Assembly: GCF_019711565.1 (NCBI RefSeq)
Contig: NZ_JAIGNN010000002.1
Span: forward strand, 372,001 to 436,000
Length of the DNA: 64,000 nucleotides
From: Qipengyuania proteolytica
GTDB lineage: Bacteria; Pseudomonadota; Alphaproteobacteria; Sphingomonadales; Sphingomonadaceae
Direction of reading: 5' to 3'
Within the stretch, counting starts at the first letter, position 1. Each line of letters opens with the position of its first letter. The translations under genes were made by a program, and so were the position numbers. This document shows, in pieces, positions 1 to 8,561 of the stretch. The notes beneath the pieces are model-generated. The model was not told the DNA's origin. It made no database searches and worked only from the letters and a program-made list of their open reading frames with translations.

Positions 1-1359
1 TATTACATCCTGATCGTCATCTACATCTTCGCCCCCTATTTCGCCCGGGACATCATCGGGTCCGACCTCATCGCGAGCGGCGCGCTCGATCATCTCGATC
101 CGGAAACAGCCCGCGCGACGGCGAATGCGCAAGGTCAGGCGACAATCGCTTCGGTGACGAAATGGGCCGGCGTCATCGCTGCCCTGACCGCCCCCTTCCT
201 CGGCGCGGCGCTCGATCGCGGCGGTCGCCTGAAACCGCTACTGGCCGTATTCCTGGGCTCGATCACAATTTGCTCTGCCCTGCTGTGGTTCGCCATGCCC
301 GGTGGCGAGGGTTTGCCGACGGGCGCGATCATGGCGTTGCTGGTTGTCGCCTACGTCAGCTACACCTATTCCGAAGTGACGCACAATTCGATGCTGAGCG
401 TGGCCGGGACGAAGGACCGGCTGTCGATGATTTCCGGCCTCGGCCTTGGCTTGGGAAATCTTGCCGCGACACTCATCTTCGTTGCCCTGGTCCTGCTGTT
501 CGTCCTGCCATCGATGATCGGCTGGCCTTTTGCGGAGCCGCAGTTCGGCATCGATATCGACCGCTTCGAACACATGCGGATTGCCGGCCCGATCTGCGCC
601 GTGTGGCTCGCCTTCTTTTCCGTGTATTTCTTCCGTTACGCCCGCGATCCGGGGACACCGGGTGCGAGCTGGCGGAAAGCGGTTGTTGAAGGCGCCCGCA
701 GCGTGCTCGCGACGCTGCGCGACGCGCGGCGATACCCCGACCTGATGAAGTTCCTGCTGGCGCGCATGTTCTACGCCGATGGCATGGCCGCCCTCCTCGC
801 ACTCGGCGCGGTCTATGTCGCGCTGTTCCTCGGTTGGGGTTTCCTCGAAATGCTCTGTTATGCGATCTTCGCGAGCGCCTGGGCGTTCCTCGGCGGGATT
901 TTCGGCGGCTTGCTCGATAGCCGCGTGGGCGTGAAACGAGCGCTCATCATTGAAATCGTCGTCATGGTGCTGGCGATGGGGGTACAGTGGAGCATCACGC
1001 GCGAAACGCTCTTTTTCGGGCTGATCCCCAACTATCCGGTCTGGGATGGGCTGGTGTTCCGCACTTTGTCCGACATCGTCTATCTCTCGCTGATCAGCGT
1101 CGTCGCGGTCACCGCGACCGCTAGCATCTCTTCGAGCAGGGCCATGCTGGTCACCCTCGCCCCGCCCGGCCGCAGTGGCGAATTCTTCGGCCTGTTCGCC
1201 ATCGCCGGGACGATCACGGTCTGGATGGGCCCCCTGCTGGTCCAGTATTTCACGCTCTGGTTCAACGACCAGCGGATCGGCATGGGCTCCATCACGATCC
1301 TGTTCGCTCTGGGATTCGCCTTTCTCCTCGCCGTGAAGATGCCCGCGCGATCCAGCTAA
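1..1359 (+). CDS. MFS transporter, UMF1/Atg22-like (5' partial)
   Basis: The frame is open from the first base of the window, so the N-terminus lies outside. About 452 residues remain, with roughly ten hydrophobic segments separated by short basic loops, as in the major facilitator superfamily. The first visible segment reads IVIYIFAPYFARDIIG, which resembles the first helix of the UMF1/Atg22 group, and YSEVTHNSMLSV and GLGLGNL fit the same group. UMF1 proteins are inner-membrane permeases whose bacterial substrates are mostly unknown; the fungal members release amino acids from vacuoles. The gene ends 62 nt before a D-aminoacylase-type amidohydrolase on the same strand, so peptide or amino-acid uptake is possible but is inference. 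Confidence 0.75.
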   Translation, partial: YYILIVIYIFAPYFARDIIGSDLIASGALDHLDPETARATANAQGQATIASVTKWAGVIAALTAPFLGAALDRGGRLKPLLAVFLGSITICSALLWFAMPGGEGLPTGAIMALLVVAYVSYTYSEVTHNSMLSVAGTKDRLSMISGLGLGLGNLAATLIFVALVLLFVLPSMIGWPFAEPQFGIDIDRFEHMRIAGPICAVWLAFFSVYFFRYARDPGTPGASWRKAVVEGARSVLATLRDARRYPDLMKFLLARMFYADGMAALLALGAVYVALFLGWGFLEMLCYAIFASAWAFLGGIFGGLLDSRVGVKRALIIEIVVMVLAMGVQWSITRETLFFGLIPNYPVWDGLVFRTLSDIVYLSLISVVAVTATASISSSRAMLVTLAPPGRSGEFFGLFAIAGTITVWMGPLLVQYFTLWFNDQRIGMGSITILFALGFAFLLAVKMPARSS

Positions 1360-1421
1360 GGACCGCTGGACTCATCGGTTGCAATGTGAGACCTTCCTCT
1401 CCGGAGAGAGGAGCCCCAGCC

Positions 1422-3173
1422 ATGCCCGCATTCGATCTGATCATTCGCAACGCAACCATCGTCGATGGAACCGGCAATCCGCGCTTCGGCGGCGACATCG
1501 CAATCAGGGACGGATTGATCGCGCAGGTGGGCGAGGTGCGCGGCGATGCTGCGGAAGAGATTGACGCGGGCGGCAATCTCGTGACTCCGGGCTTCGTCGA
1601 CGTGCATACGCATTACGATGGGCAGGCGACCTGGGACCAGGAGATGGCTCCGTCGAGCTGGCATGGTGTGACCACTGTGGTGATGGGCAATTGCGGCGTG
1701 GGCTTCGCACCCGCGCGGCGCGACAAGCACGAATGGCTCATCGGCCTGATGGAAGGGGTCGAGGACATCCCCGGCACGGCCTTGGCCGAAGGCATGAAGT
1801 GGGACTGGGAGACCTTCCCGGAATATCTCGACGCGCTCGAGCGGCTGCCGCGGGCCGTCGATGTCGGCACCCATGTCCCCCACGGCTCCGTGCGCGCCTA
1901 TGTCCTCGGCGATCGCGAGCGTCCGGGCGCGATCCCGACCGAGGACGATATCGAGGCAATGAGCAAGATCGTCGAAGAGGGCGTGCGCGCAGGCGCGCTC
2001 GGCTTCTCCACCTCGCGCACCGTCCTCCACCGCGATATCGACGGCGAGGTCGTGCCGGGCACCACTGCGACCGCCGAGGAGCTGGTCGCGATCGGCCGCG
2101 CCATGGGCCGCGCCGGCCATGGCGTGTTCGAAATGGCCAGCGACATGATGCGCGAATGGGACGAGTTCGGCTGGATGGGCAAGCTCAGCCGCGAGACCGG
2201 CCTGCCCGTCACCTTCGCTGCGCTCCAGTCGATCGCCAAGGAAATGCCGCTCGACGAGCAGATCGAGAGCATGCGGGCGGAGAACGACAACGGCGCCAAT
2301 ATCGTCGCGCAGATTGCCCTGCGCGGGAACGGCATTGTCATGGCATGGCAGGGGACAGTCCACCCCTTCCGGTTCCGGCCCAGTTGGCAGGCCATCGAAG
2401 CACTACCGTGGGAAGAACAGAAGGCCAGGCTGCTCGATCCGGCGTTCAAGCAGCAGCTCCTGTCCGAAGCGAACGACCTGTCCGAGGTCAATCCGGACAT
2501 CATCGGCCTGATCATGATCGTCTGCGGCGGCTGGGGATACCAGTTCGAGATGGACCCGGACTTCAATTACGAGCCGACTGCGGAAGAAAGCGTGCTCGCC
2601 CGGGCGGAGAAAGCCGGCGTTTCGGGCGATGAATACGCCTACGACCTGCTCTGCCGCGACGATGGCAAGGGCTTCATCTACCTGCCGATCCTGAACTATG
2701 CGGACGGCAATCTCGACTTCCTGATGGATCTCCAGCAGTCCGACGACACGGTCAATTCGCTGTCCGACGGCGGGGCGCATTGCGGGACGATCTGCGACGC
2801 GGCAAGCCCCACCTTCATGCTCCAGCACTGGGTGCGCGATCGCAAGCGCGGGACGATCACGCTGGAAAACGCGATCAAGCGACAGTGCAACGATACCGCG
2901 CGGCTCTATGGCCTCGAAGATCGCGGCATCCTGGCGCCGGGCTATCTCGCCGATCTCAACATCATCGACATGGAGCGCCTCAAGCTCGGCAAGCCCTGGC
3001 TCGCGTTCGACCTGCCCGCTGGCGGCAAGCGCCTGCTGCAGAAGGCCGAAGGTTATGTCGCGACCATCAAGAACGGCAAGGTAACCTTCCGCGACGGCGT
3101 GTGGACGGGAGAGACGCCGGGGGGCCTCATCCGCGGACCACAACGTGCCGAACTCGCCGAAGCGGCGGAATAG
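1422..3173 (+). CDS. N-acyl-D-amino-acid deacylase-type amidohydrolase
   Basis: This 583-residue protein belongs to the amidohydrolase superfamily (D-aminoacylase branch), metal-dependent enzymes that remove acyl groups from N-acyl-D-amino acids or related amides. The small beta-sandwich at the N-terminus (LIIRNATIVDGTG) is followed by the metal-binding VDVHTHYDGQATWD at residues 59-72 (His62, His64). SDGGAHCG near residue 450 fits the late Asp/His region. The C-terminus returns to the sandwich (ILAPGYLADLNIID). I chose the ATG at 1422 because GGAGAGAGGAG lies just upstream and the domain begins at once; an in-frame ATG at 1386 has no site. The exact substrate cannot be read from the sequence. 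Confidence 0.85.
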   Translation: MPAFDLIIRNATIVDGTGNPRFGGDIAIRDGLIAQVGEVRGDAAEEIDAGGNLVTPGFVDVHTHYDGQATWDQEMAPSSWHGVTTVVMGNCGVGFAPARRDKHEWLIGLMEGVEDIPGTALAEGMKWDWETFPEYLDALERLPRAVDVGTHVPHGSVRAYVLGDRERPGAIPTEDDIEAMSKIVEEGVRAGALGFSTSRTVLHRDIDGEVVPGTTATAEELVAIGRAMGRAGHGVFEMASDMMREWDEFGWMGKLSRETGLPVTFAALQSIAKEMPLDEQIESMRAENDNGANIVAQIALRGNGIVMAWQGTVHPFRFRPSWQAIEALPWEEQKARLLDPAFKQQLLSEANDLSEVNPDIIGLIMIVCGGWGYQFEMDPDFNYEPTAEESVLARAEKAGVSGDEYAYDLLCRDDGKGFIYLPILNYADGNLDFLMDLQQSDDTVNSLSDGGAHCGTICDAASPTFMLQHWVRDRKRGTITLENAIKRQCNDTARLYGLEDRGILAPGYLADLNIIDMERLKLGKPWLAFDLPAGGKRLLQKAEGYVATIKNGKVTFRDGVWTGETPGGLIRGPQRAELAEAAE

Positions 3174-3303
3174 CGCTCGATACTTGGCCGTTTCGAGTTC
3201 ACGGCTAAATCCTTGGCGATCGCTACTTGGCGTAACAGCACAAACTTCGCCCAAGTTTTCTCACGCGATTGACTCCGGGATTCAATATGCGAGTATCGTC
3301 CCG

Positions 3304-3321
3304 ATTGTGAACGATCACAAT
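3304..3321 (+). promoter_or_regulatory. lac-type inverted-repeat operator before the GH16 gene
   Basis: ATTGTGA and TCACAAT form perfect 7-bp arms around ACGA. The half-sites and the central CG match the idealised symmetric lac operator, in which only the two outer spacer bases differ. The repeat ends one base before the ribosome binding site GGGAGGG. A weak promoter (TTGACT at 3269-3274, TATCGT at 3294-3299, 19-nt gap) lies upstream, so a bound LacI-family protein would cover the likely transcription start. No LacI-family gene is in the window. Confidence 0.6.
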
Positions 3322-3336
3322 TGGGAGGGTGCCATA

Positions 3337-4218
3337 ATGAAAAAGACCTGGATTACTGCGGCCGCGCTTACACTGGGCATGGTCGGATTACCGCAAGCAG
3401 CGCAGGCGGCGCCGCCGCCACCCTCGGGCTTCAGCCTGACCTGGGCGGACGATTTCAACGGACCGGGCGGGACCGTGGCGGATTCTGCCGAGTGGACCTA
3501 CTCCACCGGCTGCTGCTTCGGCACCGGCCAGATCGCCACCATGACCACGAGTCTCGACAACGTCTATCAGGACGGGTCGGGCAATCTGGTCATCAAGGCC
3601 GTAAGAAACCGCACGCGCTGGACGTCGGGGCGTATCGAAACCAAGCGCGGAACCTTCGCGGCATCTCCGGGCGGCGTCATGCGTGTGCAGGCATCCATGC
3701 AGCTGCCTAACGTGACTACCCAGAACGGGCTCGGTTACTGGCCCGGCTTCTGGCTGCTGGGCTCGGGCCTGCGCACCGGCGGGACCTGGCCTGATGTCGG
3801 CGAGATCGACATCATGGAGAGCGTCAACGGCCTGCCGAGCTTCTTCGCCTCGCTGCATTGCGGCACGTACCCGGGCGGCCCGTGCAACGAACCGACCGGC
3901 CTGACCTCGGGCCAGCTGGCCTGCGCGACCTGCAAGACCGAGTTCCATACCTACGCAATGGAGCTCGACCGGTCGAAAACGGTCGAGGAAATCCGCTTCT
4001 ATCTGGACAGTTCGCTGGTCCACACGATCAGGGCGAGCGACGTCGACCCGACGACCTGGTCGCGGGCAATGGACCACTCCTTCTTCATCCTGCTGGATCT
4101 CTACATCGGCGGCGATTTTCCCAACGCCCTGTGCAACTGCTCGACACCGAGCCGCACCGCCACCGTCAGCGGAGGAATGCTCAAGATCGACTATGTGGCA
4201 GTCTACAACAAGCCCTGA
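3337..4218 (+). CDS. Secreted glycoside hydrolase family 16 (beta-glucanase type)
   Basis: A 293-residue protein with a typical Sec signal peptide (MKKTWITAAALTLGMVGLPQAAQA, cut near residue 24) and one GH16 jelly-roll domain. The diagnostic catalytic motif E-x-D-x-x-E is present as GEIDIMES, supplying nucleophile and acid/base. SGNLVIKA before it and DYVAVY at the end are usual for the family. Such enzymes cut internal beta-1,3 or beta-1,3-1,4 glucans (laminarin, lichenan) or marine galactans; which one cannot be decided here. The start is fixed by GGGAGGG at 3323-3329. A lac-like operator directly upstream suggests substrate-induced expression. No polysaccharide-utilisation neighbours are visible. 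Confidence 0.9.
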   Translation: MKKTWITAAALTLGMVGLPQAAQAAPPPPSGFSLTWADDFNGPGGTVADSAEWTYSTGCCFGTGQIATMTTSLDNVYQDGSGNLVIKAVRNRTRWTSGRIETKRGTFAASPGGVMRVQASMQLPNVTTQNGLGYWPGFWLLGSGLRTGGTWPDVGEIDIMESVNGLPSFFASLHCGTYPGGPCNEPTGLTSGQLACATCKTEFHTYAMELDRSKTVEEIRFYLDSSLVHTIRASDVDPTTWSRAMDHSFFILLDLYIGGDFPNALCNCSTPSRTATVSGGMLKIDYVAVYNKP

Positions 4219-4399
4219 GCGAACGGAGAGCTCTTAAACACGAAGCGGGGCAGTCCGGCGGGCTGCCACGCTTGCGTTATGGCTTGCCCGACCCGCGCGA
4301 TGGCGGCATCGTCCAGGCGACGGCGAAGACCGCCCTTCGGCAAATGGGGGGGTCGGGACTCGAAGTCGCGGGATACGCGCAAAACGCGAAGGGACCAGC

Positions 4400-5410
4400 A
4401 TGAAAGCCATCCGCACGGGCGCCACGCCCTCCACGCTCGAAGCCCTCACCCTTGTCGACATGGACGGCCCGGCCGCGCCGGGCCCGGGGGAGATTACGGT
4501 CGCGCTCAAGGCCAGTTCGCTGAACTATCACGATTATGCCGTCGTGAAGGGCATGATCCCTTCGGCCGAGGGCCGAATCCCGATGTCCGATGGGGCCGGC
4601 GTCGTTACTGCGGTCGGCGACGGGGTTACCGAGTTCGCGGTGGGGGATCATGTCGTCAGCACCTTCTTTCCCGACTGGCTCGATGGCGCGCCACCACAGA
4701 CCGCCTTCACCCGTGTGCCGGGGGACGGGCTCGACGGCTATGCCCGCGAAGCCATCACCGCGCCGACCCACTGGTTCACGCGCGCGCCTGCGGGCTTCAG
4801 CCATGCCGAAGCGGCGACGCTGACCTGTGCCGGCCTCACCGCCTGGCGGGCGCTGTTCGTCGACTATGCGCTCAAGCCCGGCGACACGGTGCTCGTTCAA
4901 GGCACGGGCGGCGTGTCGATCTTTGCGCTGCAGTTCGCCAAGGCGGCGGGCGCGACAGTAATTGCCACCAGCTCCTCCAACGAGAAGCTCGAACGGGTGA
5001 AGGCGATGGGGGCAGACCACCTCGTCAACTACCGTGAAGTCGAAGCCTGGGGCCCGAAGGCGCTGGAAATCACCGGCGGCCGCGGGGTCGACTGCGTGGT
5101 CGAGATCGGCGGCGCGGGCACGCTCGACCAGTCGATGCTGGCGACCCGGGTGGGCGGCCATGTCGCGCTGATCGGCGTTCTGGCGGGCTTTGCGGGACCG
5201 GTGCAGACCGCCCTGCTCTTCTCGAGGAATCTGACTGTTCAGGGGCTGACTGTCGGGAGCCGCAAGATGCAGCAGGACATGATTGCCGCGATCGAGGCCA
5301 ACGGCATCAGGCCCGTGATCAGCGACACCTTCGCCCTGGCAAATCTGGCCGATGCCTTCCGCCATCAGGAAAGCGGCAGCCATTTCGGCAAGATTGCGGT
5401 CGAAATCTAG
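4400..5410 (+). CDS. MDR-superfamily NAD(P)-dependent alcohol dehydrogenase
   Basis: 336 residues with the two-domain layout of medium-chain dehydrogenases: a GroES-like N-terminal half (LKASSLNYHDYAVVKGMIP, ending near residue 130) and a Rossmann half with GTGGVSIFALQFAKAAGATVIAT. The structural-zinc cysteine cluster of classical alcohol dehydrogenases is absent, as in many family members that act as zinc-free reductases on quinones or enones. GAAGGG-type spacing precedes the ATG. It ends convergently with the DUF2855 gene, and both stop codons lie in one CTAG (5407-5410). Substrate unknown. Confidence 0.8.
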   Translation: MKAIRTGATPSTLEALTLVDMDGPAAPGPGEITVALKASSLNYHDYAVVKGMIPSAEGRIPMSDGAGVVTAVGDGVTEFAVGDHVVSTFFPDWLDGAPPQTAFTRVPGDGLDGYAREAITAPTHWFTRAPAGFSHAEAATLTCAGLTAWRALFVDYALKPGDTVLVQGTGGVSIFALQFAKAAGATVIATSSSNEKLERVKAMGADHLVNYREVEAWGPKALEITGGRGVDCVVEIGGAGTLDQSMLATRVGGHVALIGVLAGFAGPVQTALLFSRNLTVQGLTVGSRKMQQDMIAAIEANGIRPVISDTFALANLADAFRHQESGSHFGKIAVEI

Positions 5411-6477
5411 GGCTCGATAACGATCCCCTTGGCGGGATCGACGGTGCCGCCGGCCATCTCGACAAAGATGCTGCGGGCGGCTTCGAGCCCTTGATGCCGC
5501 TCGATCGTCACGCTGTCGCCTGCGTCTTCCAGGAAGCCCCGCCAGCTGTCCGCCATCTGGCGTCCGGCCTCCTCGGGGCCGGCTTCCCGGAAGAGTGCGA
5601 CTGCATGATCGGGTGCGAAGAAGAGCGTTGGGGTCGGTCCGGGAATGTCGGCCGTGCCCTCGCCGCGTTCCTCGATATGCGTTACGCCGACTAGGCAGGA
5701 AAATTTAAGCGCCTCGCCCAAGTGTTGATGGATTGCCCGCAGCAGGCTGGAACTGCCCGCGAAATCGACCGAGACGCTGTCGGCGCGTTCGATCTGGTCG
5801 ACATCCTCGTACGCGAGAACCCGGTCGTAAAGGCCGCTTTCCTCCACGAAGGAGACGTTCCCCGTGGATGTCAGGCCGATGCGGCGGACATGGGGCGATC
5901 GCCGTTTGGTAACGCTCGCGAGACCCATCGCCGTCTTGGACGAAGCGCTGGTGACGACGAGCTGGCTCGCCCCGAACCATCTTTCCGAGCGCATGAAATA
6001 TTCGATCAGGAAACCGGTCTTGAACAGCGGACCGAAGATCATCCGCTCGCCCTCTCGCGCGGGATCATGTTCGGGATCGGCGGCAAGGCGCGCATACTGG
6101 TTGTAGATCGGGCTCATCGGCTGGCGATGGGCGGCCATGTCCATGAATCCGCTTGCGGACACTTTGCCGGGCTGGACGTCCAGATGGCTCGCCATCGGGA
6201 GATAGCCATAGACCCGCTCGCCCACGGCGAACTCCGGGTGATTGCTCTCCACCACGCGCGCATGGCCCCACATGGGCACGATGCCCTTGCCTTCGGGAGC
6301 CGGGAAGAAATTCCAGTATTTGAAGCCGTCGCCGACCACGGCGTAGGTTACGTTGTTCGCGGTTACCGAGAAGCTCTCGATCGCGAGGCGCACAGCTCCG
6401 TCTGCCAGCGGCGCGTCGTCTATCCCGACCAGCCCCGCATCGCTCAGATTGACCTTGTCGACATGGACTTGCTGCAT
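5407..6477 (-). CDS. DUF2855 family protein
   Basis: 356 residues. The N-terminal half resembles the GroES-like part of medium-chain dehydrogenases (LAIESFSVTANNVTYAVVGDGFKYWNFFPAPEG, then VPMWGHARVVES and GERVYGYLP). This is the known signature of DUF2855, a family of uncharacterised dehydrogenase-like proteins. The middle contains LVVTSASSKTAMGLA in place of a standard GxGxxG nucleotide loop, so cofactor use is uncertain. The ATG is preceded by AGGAGAG on the minus strand. It is convergent with a true MDR dehydrogenase and shares a stop-codon CTAG with it. No reaction is assigned. Confidence 0.75.
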   Translation of the reverse strand: MQQVHVDKVNLSDAGLVGIDDAPLADGAVRLAIESFSVTANNVTYAVVGDGFKYWNFFPAPEGKGIVPMWGHARVVESNHPEFAVGERVYGYLPMASHLDVQPGKVSASGFMDMAAHRQPMSPIYNQYARLAADPEHDPAREGERMIFGPLFKTGFLIEYFMRSERWFGASQLVVTSASSKTAMGLASVTKRRSPHVRRIGLTSTGNVSFVEESGLYDRVLAYEDVDQIERADSVSVDFAGSSSLLRAIHQHLGEALKFSCLVGVTHIEERGEGTADIPGPTPTLFFAPDHAVALFREAGPEEAGRQMADSWRGFLEDAGDSVTIERHQGLEAARSIFVEMAGGTVDPAKGIVIEP

Positions 6478-6533
6478 TGCGTCTCTCCTCTTGCGGGAGA
6501 AACGCTAGCCTGCCCGAACCCCTATGGCGAGGG

Positions 6534-7658
6534 TCAAACCCGCATCGGCATGAGGACGTAGAGCGCCGGCGCGTTTTCGTCCTTGCGGATCAGCGTCGGC
6601 GCGCCGGCATCCGCCAGGTGGATCTCGACCGTGTCGCTGTCGATCTGGCTCAGGATGTCCTTAAGGTATCCGGCGTTGAAGCCGATCTCGAAGCCGTCCG
6701 CGCCGTATTCGGCAGGCACCTCTTCGGACGCCACGCCGTTGTCGGGCGAAGTCACCGTGAGCGTGATCTTGTCCTTCTCGAGCCCCATCTTCACCGCGCG
6801 CGTTTTCTCCGTTGCGATGGTCGCGACGCGGTCGACACCTTCGAAGAAGCTCTTCGGGTCAAGCTTGAGGAGCTTGTCGTTACCCGTTGGAATGACGCGC
6901 GAATAATCGGGGAAGGTCCCGTCGATCAGCTTGCTGGTAAGCACCACCCCACCCTCGCCGCCGAGGGTGAAGCGGACCTTGCTGGCCGAAAGGTCGATCT
7001 GGACATTGCCGTCCATCGATTCCTCGAGCAGCTTGCGCAGTTCCGCCACGGCCTTACGCGGCACGATCACGTCGGGCATGCCGTCTGCGCCCTCTGGCCG
7101 CGCGATGGTGAAGCGCGCGAGGCGGTGACCATCGGTGGCGGCAGCCTTCAGCACCGGCTGGTCCTCGTCCGATACGTGGAAGAAAATACCGTTCAGGTAA
7201 TAGCGGGTTTCTTCGGTCGAGATCGCGAAGCGCGTGCGGTCGATCAGCTCTGCCAGCGTCTTGGCGGGCAGTTCGAAGCTGGTCGGCAGGTCCCCTTCCA
7301 CGATCACCGGAAAGTCGTCACGCGGCAGCGTCGGCAAAGAGAAGCGGCTGCGCCCCGCCTTCACCGCCATGCGGTTCTCGGCTGTCTCGAGGCTCACCTG
7401 GCTGCCCTCGGGCAGCTTGCGCGCAATGTCGAACAGCAGGTGGGCCGAGACGGTGATCGACCCCGCGTCCTCCACGCTCGCATTCATGTGCTCGACGACC
7501 TGCAAATCGAGGTCGGTCGCCATCACCTTGAGCGAATTGTCGCCGTCGGCCTCGATCAGCACGTTCGACAGGATCGGGATGGTATTGCGCCGCTCGACGA
7601 CCGACTGCACGTGGGAAAGACAGCGCAGCAGCGTCGCGCGTTCGATGGTGGCCTTCAT
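6534..7658 (-). CDS. dnaN: DNA polymerase III beta subunit (sliding clamp)
   Basis: 374 residues, the normal length. DnaN dimerises into the ring that holds polymerase III on DNA. The N-terminus MKATIERATLLRCLSHVQSVVERRNTIPILSNVLIEA is characteristic, and the three repeated clamp domains of about 120 residues each fill the protein. The C-terminus PALYVLMPMRV matches the family end (LMPMR). The ATG at 7658 is preferred over one nine codons upstream because conserved sequence begins there. It lies downstream of fabD-fabG rather than beside dnaA, so it is away from the classical dnaA-dnaN-recF order. Confidence 0.97.
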   Translation of the reverse strand: MKATIERATLLRCLSHVQSVVERRNTIPILSNVLIEADGDNSLKVMATDLDLQVVEHMNASVEDAGSITVSAHLLFDIARKLPEGSQVSLETAENRMAVKAGRSRFSLPTLPRDDFPVIVEGDLPTSFELPAKTLAELIDRTRFAISTEETRYYLNGIFFHVSDEDQPVLKAAATDGHRLARFTIARPEGADGMPDVIVPRKAVAELRKLLEESMDGNVQIDLSASKVRFTLGGEGGVVLTSKLIDGTFPDYSRVIPTGNDKLLKLDPKSFFEGVDRVATIATEKTRAVKMGLEKDKITLTVTSPDNGVASEEVPAEYGADGFEIGFNAGYLKDILSQIDSDTVEIHLADAGAPTLIRKDENAPALYVLMPMRV

Positions 7659-7750
7659 GGTCCTACTTTCGTCCCTGCTGGGCACGACGAGGGCCGGAAT
7701 CGCCCCTCGTGCGCCGGAATACGGATATTCACCCTAGCGAGGGTGGCATG

Positions 7751-7778
7751 GGGGGCAAGGCTGCGAAGCCTCGCCCCC
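7751..7778 (-). other. Strong hairpin between fabG and dnaN
   Basis: GGGGGC-A-AGGCT, GCGA loop, AGCCT-C-GCCCCC: eleven base pairs with one A/C mismatch and a GNRA-type tetraloop. No T-run follows on the minus strand (the direction of fabG), so it is not a standard intrinsic terminator. It may slow or protect the fabG mRNA end or sit in the dnaN leader; function is inference. Confidence 0.5.
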
Positions 7779-7805
7779 TATTTCCTTTGGGGAAAACTGG
7801 GCGAA

Positions 7806-8561
7806 TCAGCCCATCATCGCCATGCCGCCGTTCACGTGCAGCGTCTGGCCCGTGACGTAGGCGGCTTCATCGCTCGCGAGATAGGCCACGGCAGCGCCGA
7901 TTTCGTCGCCCTCGCCCATGCGACCCATCGGGATGCGGCTGTTTATCGAGGCTTTCTGGTCGTCGGTCAGGGCGTCGGTCATCGCGGTGCGAATGAAGCC
8001 CGGCGCAACACAGTTCACGGTGATGTTGCGGCTTGCAAGCTCCTGCGCGAGGCTCTTGCTCATGCCGGTGAGGCCCGCCTTGGCGGCGACGTAGTTCATC
8101 TGCCCCGGATTGCCCGTGTGGCCGACCACGCTGGTGATCGAGATGATCCGTCCGCCCTTGGCCTTCATCATCGGCCTCGCGGCGGCACGCATCAGGCGGA
8201 AGCTGGCCTCGAGGTTGATGCGGATTACCTGGTCCCATTCCTCGTCCTTCATCCGCATCGCGAGATTGTCGCGCGTGATGCCGGCATTGTTGACGAGGAT
8301 GTCCATCCGGCCGAGCGTATCGACCGTCGCCGGGATCAGCTCCTCGACCTGTGTCGTGTCGGACAGGTCGCAGGTGATCTCGACATGATCGTGCCCGAAT
8401 TCGTCGTTGAGCTGCTCGCGAAAGGCGCGCAGCTTGGCCGCATTCGAGCCGGAGAGCGCGAGCCGCGCGCCCTGCTTCGCCAGCGCATAGGCGATCGACG
8501 AGCCGAGACCGCCGCTGGCGCCGGTGACGAGGGCAGTCTTGCCTTCGAGGCTGAACATCAT
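7806..8561 (-). CDS. fabG: 3-oxoacyl-[acyl-carrier-protein] reductase
   Basis: 251 residues of the short-chain dehydrogenase family, carrying out the NADPH-dependent ketoreduction step of type II fatty acid synthesis in the cytosol. The cofactor loop TGASGGLGSSIA, the NNAG motif (LVNNAGITRDNLAMRMKD), the catalytic Ser in ITSVVGHTG and YVAAK are all present, and the end HVNGGMAMMG is typical of FabG. The gene starts ATGATG; the first ATG overlaps the fabD stop as ATGA, with GGAG five bases upstream. Starting at the second ATG (8558) would also work. It forms a coupled pair with fabD. Confidence 0.95.
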   Translation of the reverse strand: MMFSLEGKTALVTGASGGLGSSIAYALAKQGARLALSGSNAAKLRAFREQLNDEFGHDHVEITCDLSDTTQVEELIPATVDTLGRMDILVNNAGITRDNLAMRMKDEEWDQVIRINLEASFRLMRAAARPMMKAKGGRIISITSVVGHTGNPGQMNYVAAKAGLTGMSKSLAQELASRNITVNCVAPGFIRTAMTDALTDDQKASINSRIPMGRMGEGDEIGAAVAYLASDEAAYVTGQTLHVNGGMAMMG

